NCBI GenBank assembly: GCA_017407125.1
Contig: JAFQXE010000003.1
Location: 62,001-126,000 of the forward strand
Source: Thermoguttaceae bacterium
GTDB taxonomy: Bacteria; Planctomycetota; Planctomycetia; Pirellulales; Thermoguttaceae
Length of the DNA stretch: 64,000 nucleotides
Reading direction: 5' to 3'
In this document: positions 8,495 to 15,780 of the stretch, piece by piece
Layout of the letters: the number at the start of each line of letters is the position of its first letter
How positions within the stretch are numbered: position 1 is the first letter of the stretch
Made by a program: the position numbers and the translations under genes
The notes under the pieces: model-generated
What the model was told of the DNA's origin: nothing
The model's input: only the letters and a program-made list of their open reading frames with translations
The model's database searches: none

Positions 8495-8590
8495 GTTGGC
8501 AGGCGTCTGGAAATAATCAACGCTCGTTGGTTCCTCTCGTTCGGCGCCTTGCCAACTTCGTTGTCGATTATTCAACCGTAAACCAAGGAG
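8495..8590 (+). promoter_or_regulatory. Structured leader of hsp20, candidate RNA thermometer
   Basis: Three competing stems are visible. An 11-bp stem with one bulge pairs 8495-8505 (GTTGGCAGGCG) with 8545-8556. A 7-bp stem pairs AATAATC (8512-8518) with GATTATT (8566-8572). UUGGUU (8527-8532) can pair with AACCAA (8581-8586), which abuts the Shine-Dalgarno AAGGAG (8585-8590). The first excludes the others unless a pseudoknot forms. It does not match a ROSE or FourU motif I know; thermosensing is inferred from the gene it precedes. Confidence 0.4.
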
Positions 8591-8597
8591 ATGAAAT

Positions 8598-9014
8598 ATG
8601 ACTTGCACAATTTACAATCACGCTCTTAACCGGGAAATGGATCGTCTGTTTGACAACCTTCTGGAACGAACCGGTATGATTCAGGGCGATCGTTACGCTT
8701 CCATTCCCGTTTGCATTTGGGAAGAACCCGATCGATACTGCATTGAACTGGACTTGCCGGGCGTTAAAAAAGAAGATATTCAAGTGTCCGTTCAGAAGGG
8801 CATGCTCCGCATTATCGCAGAACGTCATTCAGAAGAAGTCGAAAACCGCAAATGCTGGCGTGACGAACGCCTTTACGAGAAGTTCGAACGCACGTTTACG
8901 CTGCCGGAATCCGTCGAAACAGAAAACGTCGACGCGGAATTTGTCAACGGCGTTCTGATTCTCTATCTGAAGAAAAAACCGGAATCGAATCCGACCCCGG
9001 TGCAAATTAAATAG
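8598..9014 (+). CDS. Small heat-shock protein, Hsp20/alpha-crystallin family
   Basis: An ATP-independent holdase that binds unfolding proteins in the cytoplasm. The 138-aa protein has the alpha-crystallin domain from about residue 35 (VCIWEEPDRYCIELDLPGVK) to 130, ending in the conserved NGVLILYLKK (G-x-L pattern). The C-terminal tail PTPVQIK carries a V-x-I instead of the usual I-x-I. Shine-Dalgarno AAGGAG lies 7 nt before ATG. Both sides are flanked by copies of the same repeat element, and its TAG stop coincides with the start of copy B. Confidence 0.93.
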   Translation: MTCTIYNHALNREMDRLFDNLLERTGMIQGDRYASIPVCIWEEPDRYCIELDLPGVKKEDIQVSVQKGMLRIIAERHSEEVENRKCWRDERLYEKFERTFTLPESVETENVDAEFVNGVLILYLKKKPESNPTPVQIK

Positions 9015-9171
9015 GGAGCGTCGAATTATTGGAAGGCGGTAACGAAGCGACCAACGGGAGCGGAGTTACGCAGTTCGCCGAAGGCGAACCCTAAAAATGA
9101 ACCTGATATTAAGTTCGCCTAACGGCGAATGCGTAATTCCGTTCGCTTCGCGAACTCCATTACCGCCTTTC
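9012..9171. repeat. Flanking element, copy B
   Basis: Same structure and orientation as copy A: TAGGGAGCG at the hsp20 stop, GGAAGGCGGTAACGAAGCGAC from 9031, inner palindromes GTTCGCC-GAA-GGCGAAC and GTTCGCCTAACGGCGAAT, and the inverted end CCATTACCGCCTTTC at 9171. The loop between the inner palindromes differs from copy A. Confidence 0.85.
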
Positions 9172-9180
9172 ATCCACTTG

Positions 9181-9996
9181 TTAATCAAACAGGTAGTTGT
9201 ATTTCCCCGGCGTCATGAGGTCGAACTTGACCTGGCGGACGAATTCCTTGCAGCCGGCTTGACGCTGAATTTCAATCAGCGCGCCGATCTGTTCCTGAGA
9301 AACGTAGGCGGCGATGCCGGCGAGTTTCTTTTCCAGCAGTTCTTCCGAAACGGTCGTACGCATGTCAGGCGGGGTAAGGAAATCGCTGTAGGTGGCGTAC
9401 TCGTACAGAACGGGGAAGTCTTCCAGCGGAGCGCCCAGTTCCGGCCAGATGTTGCCCGTCGCGTGGAAGACGCTGATAATCATCTCGTTGTGAGCGGTGC
9501 GGTGATCCGGGTGAATGTCGGTGCAGGACGGCAGGAAGATTCTCGTCGGTCGAACCAGACGCAGCAGCGCGGTGTAGGAGTTCTGCAAGCCGGTTGCGCC
9601 GCTGATAACCGTTGGGCCGGGCTGGTCAGTAAAGAAATGCCCGGTGAACTGATCGACGCCGCTGTCGTGGAATCCGAGGAAATGCAGATGATCCTGTTCC
9701 AAGCCCATGGCGGAGAACGACGCTTCCGCTTCCTGCTGACGAATGGCGGCAATGCAGTTGCGATGTTCCGGACGGCAATATCCGCTCTCGCCGTTGGTTG
9801 TAATGGCGGCGTGAACGTTGATGCCGTCGTTGAGAGCCGCAAGGAACGTCAGACCGGCGCCGAGAATGATGTCGTCGTCATGCGGTGCGAGGAAAAGCCA
9901 CGTTTCCTTCTCGTCTTTCCAGTCAACCCAAACGTCTGCCGGGTTCTCGGATGTAATAACCTGTTTGTCTTCTGTCAGTCTTTGGTAAATTGTCAT
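9181..9996 (-). CDS. PIG-L/LmbE family N-acetylglucosaminyl deacetylase
   Basis: A 271-aa zinc-dependent deacetylase of the PIG-L/LmbE fold. The metal and catalytic motif appears as APHDDDIILG (about 34-43; family AHPDDE) and the second ligand as HPDH in CTDIHPDHRTAHNE. The family removes acetyl groups from GlcNAc-type sugars on small-molecule or glycolipid substrates; the substrate here is unknown. It is convergent with hsp20. The ATG at 9996 follows C-rich heptads of the CTTACCA/CTAACCA type on its own strand, with no Shine-Dalgarno sequence. Confidence 0.85.
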   Translation of the reverse strand: MTIYQRLTEDKQVITSENPADVWVDWKDEKETWLFLAPHDDDIILGAGLTFLAALNDGINVHAAITTNGESGYCRPEHRNCIAAIRQQEAEASFSAMGLEQDHLHFLGFHDSGVDQFTGHFFTDQPGPTVISGATGLQNSYTALLRLVRPTRIFLPSCTDIHPDHRTAHNEMIISVFHATGNIWPELGAPLEDFPVLYEYATYSDFLTPPDMRTTVSEELLEKKLAGIAAYVSQEQIGALIEIQRQAGCKEFVRQVKFDLMTPGKYNYLFD

Positions 9997-10006
9997 GATA
10001 GTTAAG

Positions 10007-10067
10007 TAGTATAAAGTGGTTAGTGGTAAGTAAGCTTCTAGCTTCTAGCCTCTAGCTTTTAGCTTGT
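10007..10067. repeat. Left heptad arm around the four-helix-bundle gene
   Basis: GTGGTTA/GTGGTAA units pass into GCTTCTA/GCCTCTA/GCTTTTA units. The inverted partner is at 10440-10567, with the four-helix-bundle gene between them. Confidence 0.8.
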
Positions 10068-10078
10068 CGATTGTAGTT

Positions 10079-10432
10079 CTAATGGTTAACAGTTGAAATA
10101 AAAGAACGAAGCATTTTACTTACTTCATTACTTAAGGAAAAAGCAGTTTGAAGCTTTTCGCTCGGAATTAATCCAATCTGTTGACATATCAATAACTGTG
10201 TTTCAAGTTCAGCGTTTGATCCTTGTGCAACGGAAAGAAAATAAAGAAACTCTTTCTCTGATTTTCGGAAATTACCTTCTGAGATGTTAGAAGGAATTGA
10301 AACGGCAGCCCTTCTCATTTGATCGGATAAACCATACGTTTCTTCTTTTGGAAGCAGCTTTACCAATCGGTAAATTTCAATAACCAAAAGCATTGCTTTC
10401 TGCCAAACAATTAAATCCTTATGATCCTTCAT
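10079..10432 (-). CDS. Four-helix-bundle protein (S23 / 23S rRNA intervening-sequence / Avd-like family)
   Basis: The 117-aa protein has the family's two signatures, DLIVWQKAM near the N-terminus and YGLSDQMRRAAVSIPSNISEG in the middle, and is predicted all-helical. Members occur as ORFs inside 23S rRNA intervening sequences and as Avd accessory proteins of diversity-generating retroelements. They are small basic bundles thought to bind nucleic acid. Here there is no rRNA and no reverse transcriptase nearby. Instead the gene lies between two inverted heptad arms (10007-10067 and 10440-10567), the same layout as an rRNA intervening sequence, whose ORF is enclosed by a stem. It may be the protein partner of the heptad elements, which is my inference. 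Confidence 0.88.
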   Translation of the reverse strand: MKDHKDLIVWQKAMLLVIEIYRLVKLLPKEETYGLSDQMRRAAVSIPSNISEGNFRKSEKEFLYFLSVAQGSNAELETQLLICQQIGLIPSEKLQTAFSLSNEVSKMLRSFISTVNH

Positions 10433-10439
10433 TTTCTAT

Positions 10440-10567
10440 CGTTCTATTTAGTAATAGCTAGGTAAGCTAAAGCTAACTATTACTTGGATGTATTTTGTTC
10501 CTGGATGAGCGTTTAAAGCTGGAAACAAAAACAATAAGCTAACAGCTAGTAGCTAGTAGCTAAAAGC
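10440..10567. repeat. Right heptad arm around the four-helix-bundle gene
   Basis: Contains a small hairpin GTAATAGCT...AGCTAACTATTAC (10451-10482), then GTTTAAAGCTGG and heptads AGCTAAC/AGCTAGT/AGCTAAA to 10567. It is inverted to the GCTTCTA units at 10034-10067 and supplies the last codons and stop of hydF. Confidence 0.8.
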
Positions 10568-11855
10568 TGTTAAATGGCTTCAGCGCCCGCTTAAACAGCC
10601 CGAGACAATACGCGATTGTCATGCCGTAGTTGGTAATTGGGACGTTTTGGCGTTTACAGTGTAAAATACGTGACAAAACCGCCTTGCGGTTGGTCATGCA
10701 CGCTCCGCAATGAATAACCAGTTTATAGGCGGACAAATCCTCCGGGAAATCCTCGCCCTGGACGTGCTCGAAAACGAGATCGCCGCCAACGCGCTTGCGA
10801 ATTAAGTTTGGTATTTTAACGCGTCCGATGTCGTCGCCGATGGGGTGGTGCGAACAGCTTTCTGCAATCAGAATTCTGTCGCCCGGCTTGAGCGTTTCGA
10901 TTGTCTTCGCGCCGTCGGCAAACGCCTCTAAATTCCCTTTGAATCGGGCGAAAAGAACCGAAAAACCGGTCATCGGGACGTCTTCCGGAACGAGTTTGGA
11001 AACGGACGCAAACGCCTGCGAGTCCGTTACAACCAGTTTCGGCTTGACCTTTAAATTATTGAGTGCGTATTCCAGCTGAGATTCTTTGACAACGACGCAG
11101 CAGCAGGCGTTATCCAGTAAATCGCGAATCGTCTGCACCTGCGGGAGAATAATTCTCCCTTTGGGAGCTTCCTTGTCAATCGGGACGACCAAGACAACCA
11201 CGTCGTTTTGTTCAACCATGTCGCCCAGCAGGGACGGCGTGTTGATCCATTCCTCCGGCGCCGCAAGGAGAATCGCCTGACGAACGCTTGCCAGCGACTT
11301 TGCAGCCGTTTCAGGAACCAGCGTCGTTTTGACAACCTGCCGAACCATCGGAAAGATCATAAGCTCGGAAACCAGCTCGGCGTCCGGCTCGGCGACGTCG
11401 CATTTATTAAATACGACGACAACCGGCGTGTTGCGGCGGGAGAACTCGTACACCAGCGACTGCTCGAATTCCGTCCATTCGCCGGCGGCGGCGACGACAA
11501 TCGCCAGTTCCGTCCTGTCGAACAGCTTGCGAGTCTTCTCGATTCGCATCTGCCCTAACGCGCCCTGGTCGTCTACGCCGGCGGTGTCGATAAACACGAC
11601 TGGACCCAGCGGCAGAAACTCCATGGTCTTCTCGACCGGGTCTGTCGTCGTGCCCGCAACGGGCGAGACAATCGAGACGTCCTGACGCGTCATGCAGTTG
11701 ATCAAACTGCTCTTGCCTGCGTTGCGGCGTCCGAAAATCCCAATATGAAGACGCAGAGACTTAACCGTAAGCAGCTGCTGACTTTGCGAAAAACTCGCGT
11801 CTCCCGGTTTGTCTATATTATTGTTAGCGTCTTGAGGCAAATTCTCGCTGTTCAT
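10560..11855 (-). CDS. hydF: [FeFe]-hydrogenase maturation GTPase HydF
   Basis: HydF is the scaffold on which the 2Fe subcluster of the H-cluster is assembled by HydE and HydG before transfer to the hydrogenase. The 431-aa product has the P-loop GRRNAGKS (42-49), GTTTDP, DTAG and NKCD, and the [4Fe-4S] signature C334-x-H336 ... H382-C383-x-x-C386, matching the family pattern CxHx(n)HCxxC. I start at ATG 11855, preceded by CAGGAG, because 61 more upstream codons would only overlap rsfS. It follows rsfS by 34 bp, so the two are probably cotranscribed. No hydE, hydG or hydrogenase gene is in the window. The C-terminal NSF and the TAG stop come from the AGCTTTTAG heptads. Confidence 0.93.
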   Translation of the reverse strand: MNSENLPQDANNNIDKPGDASFSQSQQLLTVKSLRLHIGIFGRRNAGKSSLINCMTRQDVSIVSPVAGTTTDPVEKTMEFLPLGPVVFIDTAGVDDQGALGQMRIEKTRKLFDRTELAIVVAAAGEWTEFEQSLVYEFSRRNTPVVVVFNKCDVAEPDAELVSELMIFPMVRQVVKTTLVPETAAKSLASVRQAILLAAPEEWINTPSLLGDMVEQNDVVVLVVPIDKEAPKGRIILPQVQTIRDLLDNACCCVVVKESQLEYALNNLKVKPKLVVTDSQAFASVSKLVPEDVPMTGFSVLFARFKGNLEAFADGAKTIETLKPGDRILIAESCSHHPIGDDIGRVKIPNLIRKRVGGDLVFEHVQGEDFPEDLSAYKLVIHCGACMTNRKAVLSRILHCKRQNVPITNYGMTIAYCLGLFKRALKPFNSF

Positions 11856-11889
11856 ATCGGACTCCTGACTGTTGAACGCGCTGAGATTG

Positions 11890-12321
11890 TTATTCTGGAA
11901 TGAAATCGACTTTCGGGGCGGCTGCCCAGAGTTCTTCCAGACGGAAATGCTCGCGGGCTTCGTCGACAAACAGGTGGACGACGACGTCGCCGTAGTCCAG
12001 CAGAATCCAGCGGCTGTCCTGATAGCCTTCGATTCCAAGGCGTCTATCGTTCATTTCCTTCTCGAAAACGCGGTCGATTTCTTCCGACATGGCGTGGAGC
12101 TGACGTCGGCTGGAGCCGGTCGCAATAACAAAGTAGTCAAACGCTGTCGACAGTTCTCGCATATCCAAAATTACAACATCGCGGCCGCGGTTGTCGGAGC
12201 AGATTTGAGCAGCCATTTTGGCTCTGTCCAAAGCCGTCGCGTCTCGCGGAAGAATGCGCTGTTCCGGGTTCAAAACGTCTTCAGTCTGATTCTCTTGGTT
12301 GTTAACTTGTTCTTCTGACAT
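11890..12321 (-). CDS. rsfS: Ribosome silencing factor RsfS
   Basis: A DUF143-family protein that binds uL14 and blocks subunit joining when nutrients are scarce. The 143-aa product has the core DVVILDMRELSTAFDYFVIA, TGSSRRQL, and WILLDYGDVVVHLFVDEAR followed by LEELW. The ATG at 12321 has AGGA about 10 nt upstream; a TTG at 12348 is possible but less likely. An N-terminal extension of about 35 residues, rich in Asn/Glu/Gln, precedes the domain. It is first in a two-gene operon with hydF. The usual neighbour nadD is absent. Confidence 0.92.
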   Translation of the reverse strand: MSEEQVNNQENQTEDVLNPEQRILPRDATALDRAKMAAQICSDNRGRDVVILDMRELSTAFDYFVIATGSSRRQLHAMSEEIDRVFEKEMNDRRLGIEGYQDSRWILLDYGDVVVHLFVDEAREHFRLEELWAAAPKVDFIPE

Positions 12322-12521
12322 TTTATTGATTCCTGTTGGGAAAAACAATGTAGTAAAAATATTCTAACTTTTCCATTATAACGCATAAAACAAGAAAAGA
12401 AAAGGGCAAAAGGCGGGCTGTTTGTACCGAATTTTAGGAAAATAACGAGTTTTAGATAAAATTTAAAGCGATTTTTTGTAGAAAGCGCTTTATTTTTTAT
12501 TAAATTTGATTATGATTAAGC

Positions 12522-12527
12522 TATAAT
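12522..12527 (+). promoter_or_regulatory. Possible -10 box for the acidic repeat protein
   Basis: TATAAT stands about 75 nt before the ATG in an AT-rich region; a convincing -35 is not visible. GAAAGCGCTTTA (12481-12492), a near-palindrome, lies just upstream. Confidence 0.4.
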
Positions 12528-12599
12528 GTTTGTGATTCGTAAAAGAATCGCCGGATACAACAAACACAAAATATAATTATATCTGTACGGAGAAAGAAA

Positions 12600-13826
12600 A
12601 TGTTTCAGCGAAATGCATGGGCAAGCATAATGGCGTTGTGCGTCTGCTCATTGGCGCTTTGTATTTCTCAGGCAAGCGCTCAGGAAAAAGTTTTAAAACA
12701 ATACTACGGAAACGGCGTTCACGCCTATTATTCCGGAAATTATGTCGAAGCGTTTGACTTGCTCAGCAAACCAATCGACGCTAAAATCGAAGACCCCCGT
12801 CCGTATTACTTCCGCGGTTTCGCTTTGATGGAACTTGGACGTCCAGAACAGGCGGAAAAGGATTTCAAAGCTGGGGCAGAACTGGAACTCAAAGACACCA
12901 CAGGTCGTTTTCCTGTCAATTTTGCTCTGGAACGCTGCCAGGGGAAAACTCGAATTGCATTGGAAAAAGCTCGCAATGAAGTTCAGTTAGCCGCTTTCCA
13001 GCGTCGTGCCAAATACAGCGCCGCTATTTATAATACTCGTCTGGAAGATCAAAAAGCTACGCTCATTCCAGAAGATCTTGATACGTCTGGCAGTACGCTT
13101 GAATTCGACGACTCTGACTCATTAATCAATGATTCTGATAACGGAAGTTCATTGTTGGACGAAGACGGCAACAACAAAACTAATGATTCGGCTGACAGTG
13201 ACAACCTTTTTGACGACGAAGGCAAAACTGATGAACCGGCTGACGGCGACAATCTCTTTGACGACGAAGGCAAAACTGATGAACCGGCTGACGGCGACAA
13301 TCTCTTTGACGACGCTGCAGACGAACCGGCGGGCAACGACGCTGCGGACCCGTTTGGCGCTGACGACGCTGCAGACGAACCGGCAGGCAACGACAACGCT
13401 GACCCGTTTGGCGCTGACGATGCGGCAGACGAACCGGCAGGCAACGACGACGCAGACCCGTTTGGCGCTGACGATGCGGCAGACGAACCGGCAGGCAACG
13501 ACGACGCAGACCCGTTTGGCGCTGACGATGCAGCAGACGAACCCGCCGCTGACGACGCAAAGCCCGCCGACGACGCGGCCGATGACGCTGGCAACGCTGA
13601 TGACGCAGCCGCTGACGACGATTCCGATCCGTTCGCAGAGGAAACTCCAGAAGAAACAAAAGATGCTGAACCGCTCAAAAACGCCAATTTGGACGATGAT
13701 GACGCTGCGGACGCAGCTGACGACGCCGATGCTGCTGATGATGCGGCTGACGACGCGGCGGCTGACGACGCTGCCGATGACGCTGGCAATGCTGATGAAG
13801 CTGAAGAAGATCCCTTTGACTTCTGA
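12600..13826 (+). CDS. Secreted protein with TPR-like domain and acidic tandem-repeat tail
   Basis: The 408-aa protein starts with a signal peptide (cleavage probably after SQASA at residue 27). A TPR-like region follows (about 32-100, YYGNGVHAYYSGNYVEAFDLL and a second unit around YYFRGFALMELGRPEQAEKDF). From about residue 160 the chain is an acidic low-complexity tail. It holds 16-aa units (DNLFDDEGKTDEPADG) and then four 18-aa units (DDAADEPAGNDxADPFGA), ending DPFDF. Codons are repeated too: 48-bp units at 13200-13307 and 54-bp units at 13308-13523. The tail contains almost no basic residues and no hydrophobic core, so it is probably disordered and may bind Ca2+ or cationic surfaces. Family unknown. 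GGAG precedes ATG; a strong terminator follows. Confidence 0.8.
   Translation: MFQRNAWASIMALCVCSLALCISQASAQEKVLKQYYGNGVHAYYSGNYVEAFDLLSKPIDAKIEDPRPYYFRGFALMELGRPEQAEKDFKAGAELELKDTTGRFPVNFALERCQGKTRIALEKARNEVQLAAFQRRAKYSAAIYNTRLEDQKATLIPEDLDTSGSTLEFDDSDSLINDSDNGSSLLDEDGNNKTNDSADSDNLFDDEGKTDEPADGDNLFDDEGKTDEPADGDNLFDDAADEPAGNDAADPFGADDAADEPAGNDNADPFGADDAADEPAGNDDADPFGADDAADEPAGNDDADPFGADDAADEPAADDAKPADDAADDAGNADDAAADDDSDPFAEETPEETKDAEPLKNANLDDDDAADAADDADAADDAADDAAADDAADDAGNADEAEEDPFDF
13200..13536 (+). repeat. In-frame coding tandem repeats (48-bp then 54-bp units)
   Basis: Two full 48-bp units begin at 13200 and 13248 with a partial third at 13296. 54-bp units begin at 13308, 13362, 13416 and 13470, with a partial fifth at 13524. 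All lie within the acidic-protein gene, and the third and fourth are nearly identical, which makes copy-number change likely. Confidence 0.85.
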
Positions 13827-13883
13827 TTTGATCAGAGAACCGGATTGATTTCATCACAATCATAAAATCTCGCTGAAACAATT

Positions 13884-13917
13884 AGACGCTGTTCATTTGA
13901 CAGCGTCTTTTTTTATT
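13884..13917 (+). terminator. Intrinsic terminator of the acidic repeat protein
   Basis: AGACGCTGT (13884-13892) pairs with ACAGCGTCT (13900-13908), followed by seven or more T. It abuts the stop of the convergent histidine kinase gene. Confidence 0.9.
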
Positions 13918-14638
13918 GACAATTCAGTTCAACGATAACGCGAGTTCCCTCGTTTGGAGCAGATTCAACGGTCATTGTCGCGCCGTGCATTTGAGCGATT
14001 TTTTGAGCTTTGCAAAGACCAAAACCCAACCCGCGATTCGCCTGTCGAGCGGAATAATAAGGATCAAAAGCGTGTTCCTTTTCTTCGTCTGTCATGCCGG
14101 GACCGTTGTCCGAGATAATTATTTCAACGCCGTTCCCAGGAAGTTCAGCGGATACCGTTATTTGTTTGACAAATTCGCGGCTGTCGTTTTCCAGCGCTTC
14201 CATCGAGTTCCGAATCAACGCGGAAAACAGAACGTTCATCTGGCTGTAATCCGCCTTTACAATCGGATCGGAAAGAGGTTGAGAGAATTCCAGACGAATA
14301 TTTTTTTCGGCGCATAAGCCAGTAAAAGAATCAACAACGCTCTGTAACAGTTTTGTTATATTAACGTTGTCTAAAACCGGAACAGGAGGGCAGGCGTACA
14401 GACGAATATCCGAAATTAAATCTCCTGCCCTTCTTACTTCTGAATAGATGTCCGACAAGTCGCGCCGAAGCTGCTCGTCTGACGTCGTCTTCATTAAAAG
14501 CTGAACCCGTCCGCCAATACTGGCCAACGGGTTGTTAAGCTCATGACCTATTCCCGCTGCAAATTCCGCCAGTTTGCGTTCCAGATAAACCGCTTGATCA
14601 GAATTCAAAGAAACGGAACTGGCGTTTGCCTTTTGCAT
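13913..14638 (-). CDS. Cytoplasmic sensor histidine kinase without a sensor domain
   Basis: A two-component kinase of 241 aa. The phosphoacceptor is in GIGHELNNPLASIGG (His at about 32), followed by a HATPase domain with the N-box IRNSMEAL, the G1 box DNGPGM, the F-box AFDPYYSARQ and the G2 box GLGFGLC. Only some 25 residues precede the H-box, so there is no sensory or membrane segment; input may come from a partner protein. A TTG at 14644 would add two residues. The cognate response regulator ends 45 bp upstream on the same strand, so the two form an operon. Confidence 0.9.
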   Translation of the reverse strand: MQKANASSVSLNSDQAVYLERKLAEFAAGIGHELNNPLASIGGRVQLLMKTTSDEQLRRDLSDIYSEVRRAGDLISDIRLYACPPVPVLDNVNITKLLQSVVDSFTGLCAEKNIRLEFSQPLSDPIVKADYSQMNVLFSALIRNSMEALENDSREFVKQITVSAELPGNGVEIIISDNGPGMTDEEKEHAFDPYYSARQANRGLGFGLCKAQKIAQMHGATMTVESAPNEGTRVIVELNCQ

Positions 14639-14683
14639 TTTCAACCAACAAAATCAGCTGGGAATAGAAAAAATCGTGTAATA

Positions 14684-15265
14684 TCAGTTTTGAACGTCAA
14701 TATTTAACTTGCCGCAGACGTTGCGGAGCAAGTCGTCAATGTCAAACGGCTTACGCATGAAATCGTCTGCGCCTGCCTGACGAAGTTCTTCAATGCGGCT
14801 TTCTTCAACCATGCCGGAAATGCAAATAATTTTGCAATCGTCCATGGTTTTGTCAGAGCGAACGCGCTGACAGACTTCCTTGCCATTGATATCTGGAAGC
14901 ATAACGTCCAAAATCATGATTTCTGGATGGAAATCCTTAACCATCATACCAGCGCCGAACCCGTTATTGACGGTTCGAATGTCAAAGCGACCATCGCGCA
15001 TAAAGACGTCGGTCATCAAATCGACCAGGCTTGTATCGTCGTCAACAATAAGCAGCTTGCGTTTGCCTGTATCCAAAGAGTCCGTTGGAATTCCGTTTTC
15101 GCGCATGAACGACAAGAGACAATCGTGAGGAATCCGTCGAAATTTACTGCCAGGGACGCGGAATCCTTTCAGCTGCCCGGAGTCAAAACAACGGATAATT
15201 GTTTGCTGACTGACCTTGCAGATTTTCGCAGCTTCGCCGGTTGTGTAAACTGTTTTTTGTGTCAT
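14684..15265 (-). CDS. Response regulator with N-terminal excisionase-like HTH
   Basis: The 193-aa product has an N-terminal MerR/excisionase-type DNA-binding domain (residues 6-60: TTGEAAKICKVSQQTIIRCF, then FRVPGSKFRRIP) and a C-terminal receiver domain (70-190). The receiver is complete: acidic pair D75/D76, phosphoacceptor D120 in ILDVMLP, S150 and K172 in RKPFD. The domain order is reversed relative to OmpR or NarL regulators. It pairs with the kinase gene just downstream. Residues 1-62 are duplicated in the chimeric gene at 15781-16497. The leader is long, with a possible promoter at 15550-15578 and an AT-rich hairpin at about 15484-15514. Confidence 0.92.
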   Translation of the reverse strand: MTQKTVYTTGEAAKICKVSQQTIIRCFDSGQLKGFRVPGSKFRRIPHDCLLSFMRENGIPTDSLDTGKRKLLIVDDDTSLVDLMTDVFMRDGRFDIRTVNNGFGAGMMVKDFHPEIMILDVMLPDINGKEVCQRVRSDKTMDDCKIICISGMVEESRIEELRQAGADDFMRKPFDIDDLLRNVCGKLNIDVQN

Positions 15266-15483
15266 CAGTGTTTCCTAACCTTCCTGGTCTGTCCTTATGA
15301 CCATCAGGGCGTAAAATATATTATTTTCAGACTGCTGTTTCAGTCTACGCTAACCGAATCACATGTCTGAAACCAATGTTATCTTCGTAAATGCCGCTAT
15401 TAACTCAAATTTCTCAACTTGTAAAGTTAAGTTAAGAAAACGGCAAAAGAAGATGATTTAAAGATTATAGCTAAAAAACAAAA

Positions 15484-15514
15484 AATAAGCAATACCAATT
15501 TACGCTTATTTTTT
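15484..15514 (-). promoter_or_regulatory. Attenuator-like hairpin in the response-regulator leader
   Basis: On the minus strand AAATAAGC pairs with GCTTATTT and is followed by a T-run. It lies between the putative promoter and the response-regulator start. The matching position in the duplicated leader at 16498-16640 has lost this symmetry. Weak AT-rich stem, so function is uncertain. Confidence 0.3.
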
Positions 15515-15549
15515 AATTTAGTCAAAATCGTTAAATTCTGAATAACTAT

Positions 15550-15578
15550 AATTTACGCTATTTTTGCCTTTTTGTCAA
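15550..15578 (-). promoter_or_regulatory. Putative promoter of the response-regulator/kinase operon
   Basis: Minus strand TTGACA (15573-15578), 17 bp, TAAATT (15550-15555). The predicted leader is about 280 nt. The 515-bp gap 15266-15780 also holds the terminator of the chimeric gene and is homologous to the gap 16498-16851. Confidence 0.55.
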
Positions 15579-15725
15579 GTAAATAGAGGGACAATTTTCG
15601 CTAATTTCTCGAAAATTTAAAAATTATCCAGATGATAAATTGAGAGCTTTGGTAAACAAAAAAATTTACTGCAGGATTGAAAATATTGTAAATATAAGCA
15701 AATATGAAGTTTGGAACATTTTAGC

Positions 15726-15760
15726 AAAAAAGGCGAGATAGCTAAACCGCAGATCTCGCC
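15726..15760 (-). terminator. Intrinsic terminator of the chimeric HTH-PGM gene
   Basis: Minus strand: an 8-bp stem GGCGAGAT (15753-15760) with ATCTCGCC (15732-15739), 13-nt loop, then six T. It is a diverged copy of the pgm terminator at 16793-16833. Confidence 0.85.
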
Positions 15761-15780
15761 ACTTGACAAATTTTTAAGTA

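Noticed and set aside
10079-10432. Diversity-generating retroelement around the Avd-like gene
   Set aside because: No reverse transcriptase and no template/variable repeat pair with adenine-specific changes were found nearby.
11856-12038. 61-codon N-terminal extension of HydF
   Set aside because: It overlaps rsfS in another frame, while ATG 11855 has a good CAGGAG site.
13049-13789. Ser/Ala-rich frame opposite the acidic repeat protein
   Set aside because: Low-complexity antisense of the GAC/GCT-rich repeats.
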